From Jatrophihabitans sp. (GTDB lineage Bacteria; Actinomycetota; Actinomycetes; Mycobacteriales; Jatrophihabitantaceae): a stretch of 34,951 nt of DNA. The DNA lies in NCBI GenBank assembly GCA_025924515.1, contig JAICIE010000023.1:1-34951 (forward strand), read 5' to 3'. Shown here piece after piece: positions 14,229-21,857 of the stretch. The notes beneath the pieces were generated by a model. It made no database searches and was not told the DNA's origin. It worked only from the letters and a program-made list of their open reading frames with translations. Both the position numbers and the translations under genes were made by a program. How positions within the stretch are numbered: the stretch's first letter is position 1; every line of letters begins with the position of its first letter.

Positions 14229-16427
14229 ATGAGTTCCTTCGAACGACTCGACGCGCCCGGCCAGTGGCGGGCGTATCCGGTGGGCACCGCCGCTCCCGCA
14301 CGGACCCGCCGTCGGCGTCGGCCTTCCGGTGAGCCGCCGCCGCTGCCGCGCCACGTGCGCAGCAGTGGGCTGTGGTGGCTGGTCGGCACGTGCGCGTTCG
14401 TGCTGGTCGCCATCGCGGCCTTCGCCGGGCAGTGGGACATTCGGGCGGCCGCCGTCACGGTCGGCGACGACGCGGTCGTCCGGCTGCTGTCCGCACCGTC
14501 GTTTCCCGGTTACCGCGGTGCCATGCAGGTTCTGGCCGCGCCCGGCCATCCCGTTTTCCTGACCACGGTTCTCTGGACGTTGGTGGTTGCGCTCGCCGTC
14601 CTGCGGCGATTCCGGCACCTGATCGTCTTTATCGTGGCATGGACGCTGACGGCACAGGTCTACTTCGTCATGGTCGCAGCTACCCGTCGACCCCGCCCGT
14701 TCGGCGTTCGGTTCCGCGGCGCCTGGGAAGGCTGGGCGCTGCCGTCGCTGCGCGTCGGCGTGTTCGCTTCCCTGTGCGTCATCGTCCTGTACACGTTGGT
14801 GCCCGAGGGACGCTGGCGCAATCGCGCCAAGTGGGCCGCCGCCGCGGCGGTCGCACTCGTCGCGGTGGGGCGGATGGCGCTCGGGGTCGAAGCGCCGTTC
14901 GACGTCCTTGTCGGGGTCTTGATCGGCGTGACCATCTCTCTCGTCGGGTTTCGGGTGTTCGCTCCGTCCGAGGTCTTTCCGGTCAGGTACCGGGGTGGCA
15001 ACGCGGCTCATCTCGACGTCGGTGGCGCTCGCGGTCAGGCCATTCGCTCCGCGTTGGAATGTCAACTCGGGTTTCGGGTGGGGGCGCTCGAGCCCTTCGG
15101 GCTCGCCGGCTCGGCCGGATCGACGCCCCTCAAGATCACGCTCGCGGACGAAACCGACTCGGTGGTCTTCGGAAAGCTGTATGCGCGCACGCATCTGCAG
15201 TCTGACCGCTGGTACAAGCTGGGGCGGGAATTGTTGTACGGCCGGCTCGAGGACGAGAAGCCGTTCAACAGCGTGCGCCGCCTCGTGCAGCAGGAGGACT
15301 ACGCCCTCCGGCTCTTTCGCGACAACGGTCTGCCGACACCGGCGCCGTACGGCGTGGTGGAGCTCACCCCGGAGCGGGAGTACCTGCTCGTCACAGAATT
15401 CCTCGACGGCGCTGTAGAGATGGGCGACGCCGAGGTCACCGACGAGATAATCGATTCAGGGCTCGCCGTGGTCCGCAGGATGTGGGACGCCGGCCTCGCG
15501 CACCGCGACGTCAAGCCGTCCAACCTCCTCGTCCGGGCAGGCCAGGTTCGGCTCATCGACGTGGCCTTCTCCGAGCTACGACCGACGCCGTGGCGACAGG
15601 CGGTCGACCTGGCCAACATGATGCTCTGCCTGGCCCTTCGGTCTGGCCCCGAGTTGGTGTACGAACGCGCATTGCGCCAATTCACCGTCGCCGAGATCGG
15701 TGAGGCGTTCGCCGCAGCGCGCGGTCTCGCCCTGCCGTCGCAGCTGCGGCGGGCACTGCAGGAGCAGGGCCTGGACCTGCACGCACAGTTCGTGCGGCTT
15801 TTACCGACGCCGCCGCGTCCCGTTTCGATCCAACGCTGGAATGCGCGGCGGATGGCGCTGTGGGCTCTCGTGTTGGCCGCCGTCTTCCTCGTGACGCAGG
15901 ACCGGTCCGCGTTCACCCTGAACGACGAGAGCACCACATCCCTCGGGATTGGCAACCTCGGCTGTCGGGACTGGTCTCCCCTGTGGCTCGAGGCGCAAGC
16001 CGTGCCGTCCGCGACCTTCGTCCCGTGCGTACGGTCACTGCCCACCGGGTGGAGCTTTGCGCGAGCCGACGCCAGGAACGGCTCCGCGGAATACGTTCTC
16101 GATCACGACCGGGCGGGGAGCGCAGCGGTGAACGTCCGACTCGGTGAGCACTGCGATGTTACGGGCCTTCGGCCGCTCGAATCGGGCAGCGACCGGATAC
16201 GCCGGTTCCAGGGACCGGCCAGCTCGACCACGCGCACGTGGTACGACACGTTCAGGGGCGGATGCGCGACGGTGACGGTGCACTCGGCGAGCACGAATAG
16301 CGACGTCAAGTCGCAACTGGCGCATGAGACTTCCCATGTGGTCGGGTATGCCAGCCGGCGGACGCTGCAACAGGTGCTATCGGATCGGTCAAATGGTCAA
16401 CTGAGCCTCGACCCGTCCACGAAGTGA
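14229..16427 (+). CDS. Transmembrane protein: degenerate PAP2 domain, RIO-like kinase domain, extracellular Cys-containing domain
   Basis: The protein has 732 residues from the ATG at 14229 (an upstream TTG at 14178 is possible). Residues ~45-240 form a five-to-six-helix membrane domain laid out like PAP2, but its catalytic motifs are changed: the SGH position reads PSLRV (~171-175) and the RX5HX3D motif reads R215...E221...D225, with Glu for His. Residues ~280-530 form a RIO/AarF-like kinase: a candidate ATP lysine in VVFGKLYA (K316), HRDVKPSNLL (H425, D427, K429, N432) and LIDVAF (D444, the metal-binding Asp). A single membrane helix follows (~542-556), then an extracellular domain of ~175 residues with four cysteines. 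The kinase therefore lies in the cytoplasm between two membrane anchors. A sensory or lipid-linked kinase role is an inference. Confidence 0.8.
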   Translation: MSSFERLDAPGQWRAYPVGTAAPARTRRRRRPSGEPPPLPRHVRSSGLWWLVGTCAFVLVAIAAFAGQWDIRAAAVTVGDDAVVRLLSAPSFPGYRGAMQVLAAPGHPVFLTTVLWTLVVALAVLRRFRHLIVFIVAWTLTAQVYFVMVAATRRPRPFGVRFRGAWEGWALPSLRVGVFASLCVIVLYTLVPEGRWRNRAKWAAAAAVALVAVGRMALGVEAPFDVLVGVLIGVTISLVGFRVFAPSEVFPVRYRGGNAAHLDVGGARGQAIRSALECQLGFRVGALEPFGLAGSAGSTPLKITLADETDSVVFGKLYARTHLQSDRWYKLGRELLYGRLEDEKPFNSVRRLVQQEDYALRLFRDNGLPTPAPYGVVELTPEREYLLVTEFLDGAVEMGDAEVTDEIIDSGLAVVRRMWDAGLAHRDVKPSNLLVRAGQVRLIDVAFSELRPTPWRQAVDLANMMLCLALRSGPELVYERALRQFTVAEIGEAFAAARGLALPSQLRRALQEQGLDLHAQFVRLLPTPPRPVSIQRWNARRMALWALVLAAVFLVTQDRSAFTLNDESTTSLGIGNLGCRDWSPLWLEAQAVPSATFVPCVRSLPTGWSFARADARNGSAEYVLDHDRAGSAAVNVRLGEHCDVTGLRPLESGSDRIRRFQGPASSTTRTWYDTFRGGCATVTVHSASTNSDVKSQLAHETSHVVGYASRRTLQQVLSDRSNGQLSLDPSTK

Positions 16428-16434
16428 TCTTCCG

Positions 16435-16764
16435 ATGGCGTACTTCTTCTGCACGCTGGTCCACGGCGAAAGCTGGGACGATGCGCGCGGCATCCGGCAG
16501 CAGGACGGCTGGGACGAGCACGCGGAATTCATGGACCGGCTCGTCGACGAGGGGCTCATCGTCCTCGGCGGCCCGGTCGGCGCCGGGGACTACACCGCAC
16601 ACCTGATCGACGGCGAGGACGAATCGTCAGTCCGTGCGAGGCTCGCGGAAGATCCCTGGGCTCGCGACGGACATCTGGAGGTCGGATCGCTGGAGCCGTG
16701 GTTGCTGTGGCTCGACGGCCGCGGGCGCGACGGCAAAGAACCGGACACCGAGGGCCGCACCTAG
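16435..16764 (+). CDS. YCII-related domain protein
   Basis: This 109-residue protein fits the YciI/YCII dimeric alpha-beta barrel family: a first strand AYFFCTLVHG, the helix DEHAEFMDRLVDEGLIVLGGPVG (residues ~28-50, with the usual His and the GGP turn), and the strand after ARLAEDPWARDGHLEVGSLEPW. These proteins bind small molecules, and some act in degradation of chlorinated compounds; the substrate here is unknown. It starts 7 bases after the kinase gene stop in the same direction, with no strong ribosome site. It may be cotranscribed. Confidence 0.82.
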   Translation: MAYFFCTLVHGESWDDARGIRQQDGWDEHAEFMDRLVDEGLIVLGGPVGAGDYTAHLIDGEDESSVRARLAEDPWARDGHLEVGSLEPWLLWLDGRGRDGKEPDTEGRT

Positions 16765-16770
16765 GTAGAT

Positions 16771-17005
16771 ATGAGCATGGTTCGGACGCCGCGACTGACG
16801 CTTGCCCTCCAACTCGTCCTGCGGGCGCTTCGGCTGGGTGGAGTCGCGGTGGGAGGAGATCGACCCTCGAGCGGAGGCACGACCGGCCCGGCGGTACTAC
16901 CAGCTGACCCCGAGCGGAGCGGCTCAGGCCCGCGACGCCCTCGCGCGGGCGTACCGGCCCCGCCGCATCGCCTCCCTGTCCAGCCCGGTCGGCCAGGAGT
17001 GCACG
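16771..17005 (+). pseudogene. PadR-family regulator with internal deletion and frameshift
   Basis: The first frame from the ATG at 16771 gives a normal PadR start (MSMVRTPRLTLALQLVLRAL). It then runs into a different frame which, from about 16829, gives the PadR wing and dimer part (RFGWVESRWEEIDPRAEARP and YYQLTPSGAAQARDALARAY). Normal PadR proteins carry some 30-35 more residues between these two parts, including the recognition helix and the ...GLPSGTIHPILARLE stretch. The missing piece and the frame change are best explained by one deletion of about 100 bases that is not a multiple of three. The second frame has no stop before the next gene and reads in frame into it. The regulator should be non-functional. 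Confidence 0.75.
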
Positions 17006-17452
17006 ATGGCGATTCTGCGACGAAAGCAACGAGGTCAGCCCCCACTTCTCGCGGCGGCGCTCGTGCGCCTGGCCAGCGCAGCGCTGCCGGTCGGTGCGAT
17101 CCGTGACCGCTACCGCCGCGAGTTCCTTGCGGATCTGCACGGCATGACGGCACGCCAACAGGCGCGTTACGGCCTCGGCGTGCTCGCACAGTGCGCATCG
17201 CTGCGCACCGCGGTGGGGATCGCGTATTGGAGAGCACTGACCGAGGAGATCGACGTGAACCTACGCGCGCACCGACCGGTCCTGTGCCGGCTCAATGTGC
17301 ACCACTCCTGGGTCACGAGTGGTACCGAGGACGGCGGCAGGTACCTGCAATGCAAGCGGTGCGGCCGGGACCCGACCCAGGCGGACGACGGAAATTTCGG
17401 TGGCAAGGACGCCGCCGCCGGTCTCGTCGCCGGGCTCGGCGGCAGTAGCTGA
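17006..17452 (+). CDS. PadR-associated small protein with Cys/His-containing tail
   Basis: This 148-residue protein starts at an ATG with an AGGAG ribosome site 6 bases ahead (16995-16999). The N-terminal half (LLAAALVRLASAALPVGAIRDRYRREFLADL) resembles proteins encoded directly after PadR regulators in actinobacteria, with the charged RERYR..FLADL motif. The C-terminal part has HHSW...YLQCKRCGRD, a possible metal-binding knuckle (CKRC plus nearby His). The function is unknown. In intact loci the preceding PadR protein likely represses the pair; here that regulator is broken and reads in frame into this gene, so expression may be released from control or depend on its own ribosome site. Confidence 0.7.
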   Translation: MAILRRKQRGQPPLLAAALVRLASAALPVGAIRDRYRREFLADLHGMTARQQARYGLGVLAQCASLRTAVGIAYWRALTEEIDVNLRAHRPVLCRLNVHHSWVTSGTEDGGRYLQCKRCGRDPTQADDGNFGGKDAAAGLVAGLGGSS

Positions 17453-17531
17453 AGGGCAGCTCAGCCGGCGCGCCTGTCTCTCGGGCGGGACACACTCGCG
17501 CGCGCGCCCCGGCCGTGCCAGGCTCGAGATC

Positions 17532-18092
17532 ATGATGATCCGCTCGACCGTCAGCGCCCTCCCCGTCCCGTTCGATGACGGCGAACTGCGCATCCCGGGC
17601 CGGCGGCGGGAGCGGCGGCGGTTGATAGAACAGGATCGGCAGGCCGCGCGCCAGGCGGAGCTCTACCTCCTGGGTGAGCTGCTTACCGACGCCAGCGACC
17701 TGGTGCGCGCCGGATGGGTGCAGCACTGCTGGTTTGCCGTCCGCGACGAGCGAGGAACGCGGCGCCGGATCGGCCCACGCAATCTGCAGGACCTCGACGG
17801 CAACCGGGTGAGCGAGGTCTGCATGGTCGGCGCCATCGTCCAAGCCGCAGGTGGCGTCGACCGAGCGGGGACAGAGCCCGTGCACCGGGCGATCGACCTG
17901 ACCTGGGCGACGCTGTACGACACGCCGATGCGGTCGTGCCCCTCGTCCTCCGTCCGGCTGGCGTACATCCACGACCTCATCGCCTGGAATGACGCGGCAG
18001 GGCGCACGGCCGACGACGCGGCCATCCTGCTGTCGGCGGCCGCCCGCCGCGCCCCGGAGGAGCGGGCGACCGAGGCCGAGACGTTGATCTAG
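17532..18092 (+). CDS. DUF6197-like protein of unknown function
   Basis: The protein has 186 residues from the ATG at 17532 (a second ATG lies at 17535). A basic N-terminal helix (RRRERRRLIEQDRQAARQAELYLLGEL) is followed by a domain with LVRAGWVQHCWF, SEVCMVGAIVQAAGG and the ending IHDLIAWNDAAGRTADDAAILLSAAARRA. The order CxVGA...IAWND..GRT..E/D is what I know from DUF6197 proteins of actinobacteria, whose role is unknown. Longer in-frame reading upstream is unlike a protein and is left out. The stop codon interlocks with that of the converging methyltransferase in a shared CTAG. Confidence 0.65.
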   Translation: MMIRSTVSALPVPFDDGELRIPGRRRERRRLIEQDRQAARQAELYLLGELLTDASDLVRAGWVQHCWFAVRDERGTRRRIGPRNLQDLDGNRVSEVCMVGAIVQAAGGVDRAGTEPVHRAIDLTWATLYDTPMRSCPSSSVRLAYIHDLIAWNDAAGRTADDAAILLSAAARRAPEERATEAETLI

Positions 18093-18862
18093 CCGGCCAC
18101 CGGAACGGTGCCCCGGGCGCACCAGGCGCGGGCTTGCAGCCGGAAGCTTCCCTGCGGCAGCGCTTGGCGGCAGCCCTGCCGAATGGCGGCTCGCCGGTCC
18201 GGCGTGAGGGATTGCAGATACTGCCCGGCCGGCCCGACGGCGAGCGTGAACGGTTCCCAGAAGTCGTCGAAGCTCTCGTAGTCGGCGTGGGCGGTCAACG
18301 CGCCGGCGGTCACGTCCTGCAGTCCGGCGCGGCGGAGACGCTCGGCGATGTCACCGTCCCTCGCTCCGGGTAGGCGGCGTTCGCCGGCCGCGGTCGGGTC
18401 GACGTCGCGAACGGCACTCCAGAAGGTCTGCAGCATCGTCATGCCGCCGGTGGCGAGATCCCACATGCAGGCGGCGACGGTCCCGCCCGGGCGGGTGACC
18501 CGAGCCATTTCTCGCACCCCGCGGTCGGGGTCGGTCATGAAGGCGATCACCAGCGCCGAAAGGGCAGCATCGAAGCGACCATCCGGCCACGGCAACTGCT
18601 CGGCCACGCCCTCCCGCACGTCGGCACCGGGATGGCGGTCGCGACAGGCCCCGACGAATTGCGGCGCCGGGTCGATGGCGGCGACGTTCTCGGCGCCGAC
18701 GCGGGCCACGAGTTGCGAGGTCAGCCCGCCCGGACCGCACCCGACATCGACCACCCGCATCCCGGCCGAGACCCCGCCGAAGTCCGCGAGTGCAGCGGAC
18801 AGGGTTGGCGCATAACGCCCCATGAATCGGTCGTAGTGCTCGGCCGGCGCTGCGAACTGCAT
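18089..18862 (-). CDS. Class I SAM-dependent methyltransferase
   Basis: This 257-residue enzyme has the SAM-binding motif I VVDVGCGPGG (residues 37-46), an acidic end of strand 2 (AAIDPAPQFV), motif II-like EQLPWPDGRFDAALSALVIAFM (~88-109), and post-motif VTRPGGTVAACMWD. It resembles the UbiE/Coq5-like Methyltransf_11 group acting on small molecules; the acceptor is unknown. The ATG at 18862 is the last base region of a start with no ribosome site. A TTGACA box 29-35 bases upstream and a weak -10 place the transcription start at or near the ATG, so the mRNA is probably leaderless. Confidence 0.88.
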   Translation of the reverse strand: MQFAAPAEHYDRFMGRYAPTLSAALADFGGVSAGMRVVDVGCGPGGLTSQLVARVGAENVAAIDPAPQFVGACRDRHPGADVREGVAEQLPWPDGRFDAALSALVIAFMTDPDRGVREMARVTRPGGTVAACMWDLATGGMTMLQTFWSAVRDVDPTAAGERRLPGARDGDIAERLRRAGLQDVTAGALTAHADYESFDDFWEPFTLAVGPAGQYLQSLTPDRRAAIRQGCRQALPQGSFRLQARAWCARGTVPVAG

Positions 18863-18868
18863 GTCTCA

Positions 18869-18897
18869 GCGAATCGCTTTACGCCCTGACATGTCAA
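18869..18897 (-). promoter_or_regulatory. Leaderless promoter of the methyltransferase gene with overlapping palindrome
   Basis: On the minus strand TTGACA (18897-18892) and ATTCGC (18874-18869) are spaced by 17 bases, and the ATG begins 7 bases beyond the second box. The perfect palindrome TGACATGTCA (18887-18896) overlaps the -35 box and could be an operator, though such 10-base palindromes also occur by chance. Confidence 0.45.
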
Positions 18898-19089
18898 CGT
18901 CGAACCCGCCCGCGCGAACCGACATATGGTCAGCGCGGCGATCGCCCGGAAGATGAGGTTGACGACGGCTCGGGGCGTGTTCTCCAACATTGTCTCGGTC
19001 TGCCGGGATGGCCTGTCAGGGGGCAGCGTGAGCCACCCGGCCGGTCAGTCGCGCCGGCGAAATCGCCAGTGGAAGTTGGCATGCCTTTC

Positions 19090-19095
19090 TAGACT
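19090..19095 (+). promoter_or_regulatory. -10 box for a leaderless LAL regulator mRNA
   Basis: TAGACT lies 7 bases before the GTG at 19103, the distance expected when transcription starts at the initiation codon. No ribosome site is present, which fits a leaderless start. The -35 region is not convincing. Confidence 0.4.
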
Positions 19096-19102
19096 GGCGC
19101 CC

Positions 19103-21829
19103 GTGATTCACGGCCGGGAACGTGAGCTGGCGATCGTCGCCGATCTCGTCGACCGCGCACGCCGGTCGCAGGGCGGTGCTCTGGTGATTCACGGCGAGGC
19201 CGGAGTCGGGAAGTCGACGTTGCTCGCGGCCGCCCGTCAGCACGCACCGGACCTCCGCGTGCTGGCGACCCGCGGCGTGGAATCGGAAGCGCCGTTGGCG
19301 TTCGCGGCACTGCACCGCCTGCTGCGACCGGTGTGGAGGTATGTCGACGGGCTACCGCGTCCCCAAGCCCGCGCGTTGCGAGCAGTCTTCGGAGAAGGGG
19401 ACACCGCCGCGGTCGACCGGTTTCTGATCTTCTTGGCGACGTTGAGCGTCCTGGCGGAAACGGCAGCGAACGAACGCCCCGTCCTGATCATCGCCGACGA
19501 TGCCCAGTGGCTCGACGAAGCGTCGGCCGCGGCGCTGCTCTTCGCGGCCCGCCGGATCGAGGCCGATCCGATCGCTGTGCTGTTCGGCGTCCGGGACGGC
19601 GACGGCCCGGGTTTCGCCGTCGCCGACCTCCCGGGCGTCCCGATCGGCAGCCTCGAGAATGACGCAGCTCGTCATGTGCTGAATGACCGGGCGGGACAGC
19701 TTGTCGACGAGGAAGTTGTCGGCCAATTGGTCAGGGCGACGGGCGGAAACGCGCTCGCGCTGACCGAGCTGGCCGGCGCGTTGACCGCGGACCAATTGGC
19801 CGGACAGGTTCCGTTGCCGGATTCCCTGCCGGTGACGGAGGGCATCGAAAAGGCGTTTCTCGCCCGATATGACCGGCTCCCGCCGGAAGCCCGAACCGCG
19901 GTGCTTGTCGCTGCCGCGGATGACTCCGGACGCGTGCAGACGGTCCGCCGAGCGGTGAGCGCGCTGGGGCTAGCCCCGGAGGCGTTGGACGCGGCCGAAG
20001 GGTCCGGGCTGGTGTCGGTGGCGGACGGGACCGTCGACCTGCGCCATCCGCTCGTCCGGTCGGCCGTGTACCGGTCGGCCGGGACGTCGCGGCGCCGGCA
20101 GATCCACGTGGCGCTCGCCACCGCGCTCGATGCGGACGGCGACTTCGAACGGCGTGTCTGGCACCGGGCCGCGGCCGTGGAGCAACCGGACGACCAGTTG
20201 CTGCAGGACCTCGACACGGTCGCCGAGGCGGCAGCACGCCGGGGCGGTCACGAGGCTGCGTCCGCCGCATGGGAGCGGGCCGCCGAACTCACCGTCGCAG
20301 CCGGACCTCGGGCGCAGCGGCTGTTTCAGGCCGCCCAGTCGAGTTGGCTCAGTGGCAACCCGGTGCGGGGAAGAGTGCTGGCCCGCTCCGCCGAACGCGA
20401 CGCGACGGATCTCCTCCTGCGCGTTCATGTGCACCGGCTGCTCGGTCAGATCGAGTGGAACACCACATCGTTGAACGGCGGATATGCCCATATCGTCCGA
20501 GCCGCTCAACTCGCGGCCGGGGTGGATGACGCGCTCGCCCGGCAACTCGCCATGCTGGCGGATTCGCTCGCGGCGTGGGGAGCGACCGGCGCAACCGGAC
20601 CCGATCCGGTCTCGCTGTTGCCGCCCCTGCCTCCCGACGCGCCGCCGACCGTGCGGGCCACGATGCATCTGTTGGACGGGTTCCGCGCGGTCGCTCGCGG
20701 GCTCTGGGTGAACGCGGCGGAGGCCTTCCGGAGCGCCTTTTCCCTCCTGGAACGTTCGGACGTCAGCAGCGATCACATCCTGCATCCCAACCTCGGGATT
20801 GCGACGCTGCACATCGACGACGATGTCCGAGGACTTGAGCTGCACACCGAAGAGCTCATCGCCGCGCGGCAGTCCGGCGCGCTGACGATGGCGGAGCACG
20901 CGTTGACCCGCGCGTTCGGTTTCCAGCTTGCGACGGGCGCCTGGGCTGAGGCGTCGGCTGCAGCCACAGAGGCCCTCGACCTGGCGGCCAGCATCGGGCA
21001 CAGCGGCTTGGCGGCATTACCCAACGCGCAGCTGGCTGTGATGGCAACGCTGCGGGGCGACGGTGCGGCCGAGCGGTATCTGGCGAACGCAACGGCGATC
21101 CGTGATACGCATCCGCTCGGAATCATCGATCTCCTGGTGACCGATTTCATGCACTGGGCGCGTGGCATACGCGAGGGCGCGAACGCGACGGCCGCGGTCA
21201 ATCACCTCGAGCGGATAACCTCGCCACCGGTGCAGCGACTGGCCGCCCTCGACCGCGTCGAGGCTGCAGTGCGGGCCGGGCGCGCCGACCTCGCCGGGCA
21301 GTGGCATGCCGAGCTCACCGAATTCGCGGAGGGAACCGGTGTGCCGTTCGCGAGGGCGGCGAGCGAACACGCAGCCGCGCTGCTGGCAGACCCGGATTCG
21401 GCGGAGAGCCATTTCCAGCTGGCAATGCACGCGCACCGCAACTCTCTGCGATTGCCGGACCGGGCCCGAACCCAGCTTGCCTACGGCGAATTCCTGCGGC
21501 GGGCCGGGCGCCGTGTCGACGCCCGGGAGCATCTGCGGGCGGCACTTGCGACCTTCGAGGAATTGCGCGCTCCCGCCTATGCGGAGCGCGCAGCGCAGGA
21601 GTTGCGGGCCTCCGGCGAAACCGCGCGCCGCAACAAGACCAATTCGGAAGGGTCGCTCACCCCGACCGAGCTTCAGGTCGCACGGCTGGTCGCACAGGGC
21701 TTGCCCAACCGCGACGTCGCCGCGCAATTGTTCGTCAGTCCGCGAACCGTCGACTTCCACCTGCGCAACGTCTACGCGAAGAAGGGAATCAGCTCTCGCG
21801 GGGAGCTGGCCCGCGTGCCCCTCGGATGA
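19103..21829 (+). CDS. LAL-type LuxR-family transcriptional regulator with ATPase domain
   Basis: This 908-residue protein starts at the GTG of VIHGRERELAIVADL, the usual LAL opening. An AAA/NACHT-like ATPase follows, with Walker A GEAGVGKSTLL (residues ~31-41) and Walker B VLIIADDAQWLDEASAAALL (~127-146). A long helical TPR-like middle part comes next, and the C-terminal LuxR helix-turn-helix (residues ~852-900): LTPTELQVARLVAQGLPNRDVAAQLFVSPRTVDFHLRNVYAKKGI, where SPRTVDFHL is the recognition helix. Such proteins act as ATP-driven activators of secondary metabolism or transport. It converges on the MFS exporter gene, an arrangement that hints at, but does not show, control of that exporter. 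An ATG at 18926 would add an unlikely basic extension. Confidence 0.92.
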   Translation: MIHGRERELAIVADLVDRARRSQGGALVIHGEAGVGKSTLLAAARQHAPDLRVLATRGVESEAPLAFAALHRLLRPVWRYVDGLPRPQARALRAVFGEGDTAAVDRFLIFLATLSVLAETAANERPVLIIADDAQWLDEASAAALLFAARRIEADPIAVLFGVRDGDGPGFAVADLPGVPIGSLENDAARHVLNDRAGQLVDEEVVGQLVRATGGNALALTELAGALTADQLAGQVPLPDSLPVTEGIEKAFLARYDRLPPEARTAVLVAAADDSGRVQTVRRAVSALGLAPEALDAAEGSGLVSVADGTVDLRHPLVRSAVYRSAGTSRRRQIHVALATALDADGDFERRVWHRAAAVEQPDDQLLQDLDTVAEAAARRGGHEAASAAWERAAELTVAAGPRAQRLFQAAQSSWLSGNPVRGRVLARSAERDATDLLLRVHVHRLLGQIEWNTTSLNGGYAHIVRAAQLAAGVDDALARQLAMLADSLAAWGATGATGPDPVSLLPPLPPDAPPTVRATMHLLDGFRAVARGLWVNAAEAFRSAFSLLERSDVSSDHILHPNLGIATLHIDDDVRGLELHTEELIAARQSGALTMAEHALTRAFGFQLATGAWAEASAAATEALDLAASIGHSGLAALPNAQLAVMATLRGDGAAERYLANATAIRDTHPLGIIDLLVTDFMHWARGIREGANATAAVNHLERITSPPVQRLAALDRVEAAVRAGRADLAGQWHAELTEFAEGTGVPFARAASEHAAALLADPDSAESHFQLAMHAHRNSLRLPDRARTQLAYGEFLRRAGRRVDAREHLRAALATFEELRAPAYAERAAQELRASGETARRNKTNSEGSLTPTELQVARLVAQGLPNRDVAAQLFVSPRTVDFHLRNVYAKKGISSRGELARVPLG

Positions 21830-21857
21830 GGGCGGCGGGTTGCATTCGCTCAGCGTG

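Noticed and set aside
18926-19102. Upstream ATG start for the LAL regulator
   Set aside because: The added 59 residues are basic and unlike the family; the usual LAL opening (IHGRERELA) begins at the GTG at 19103.
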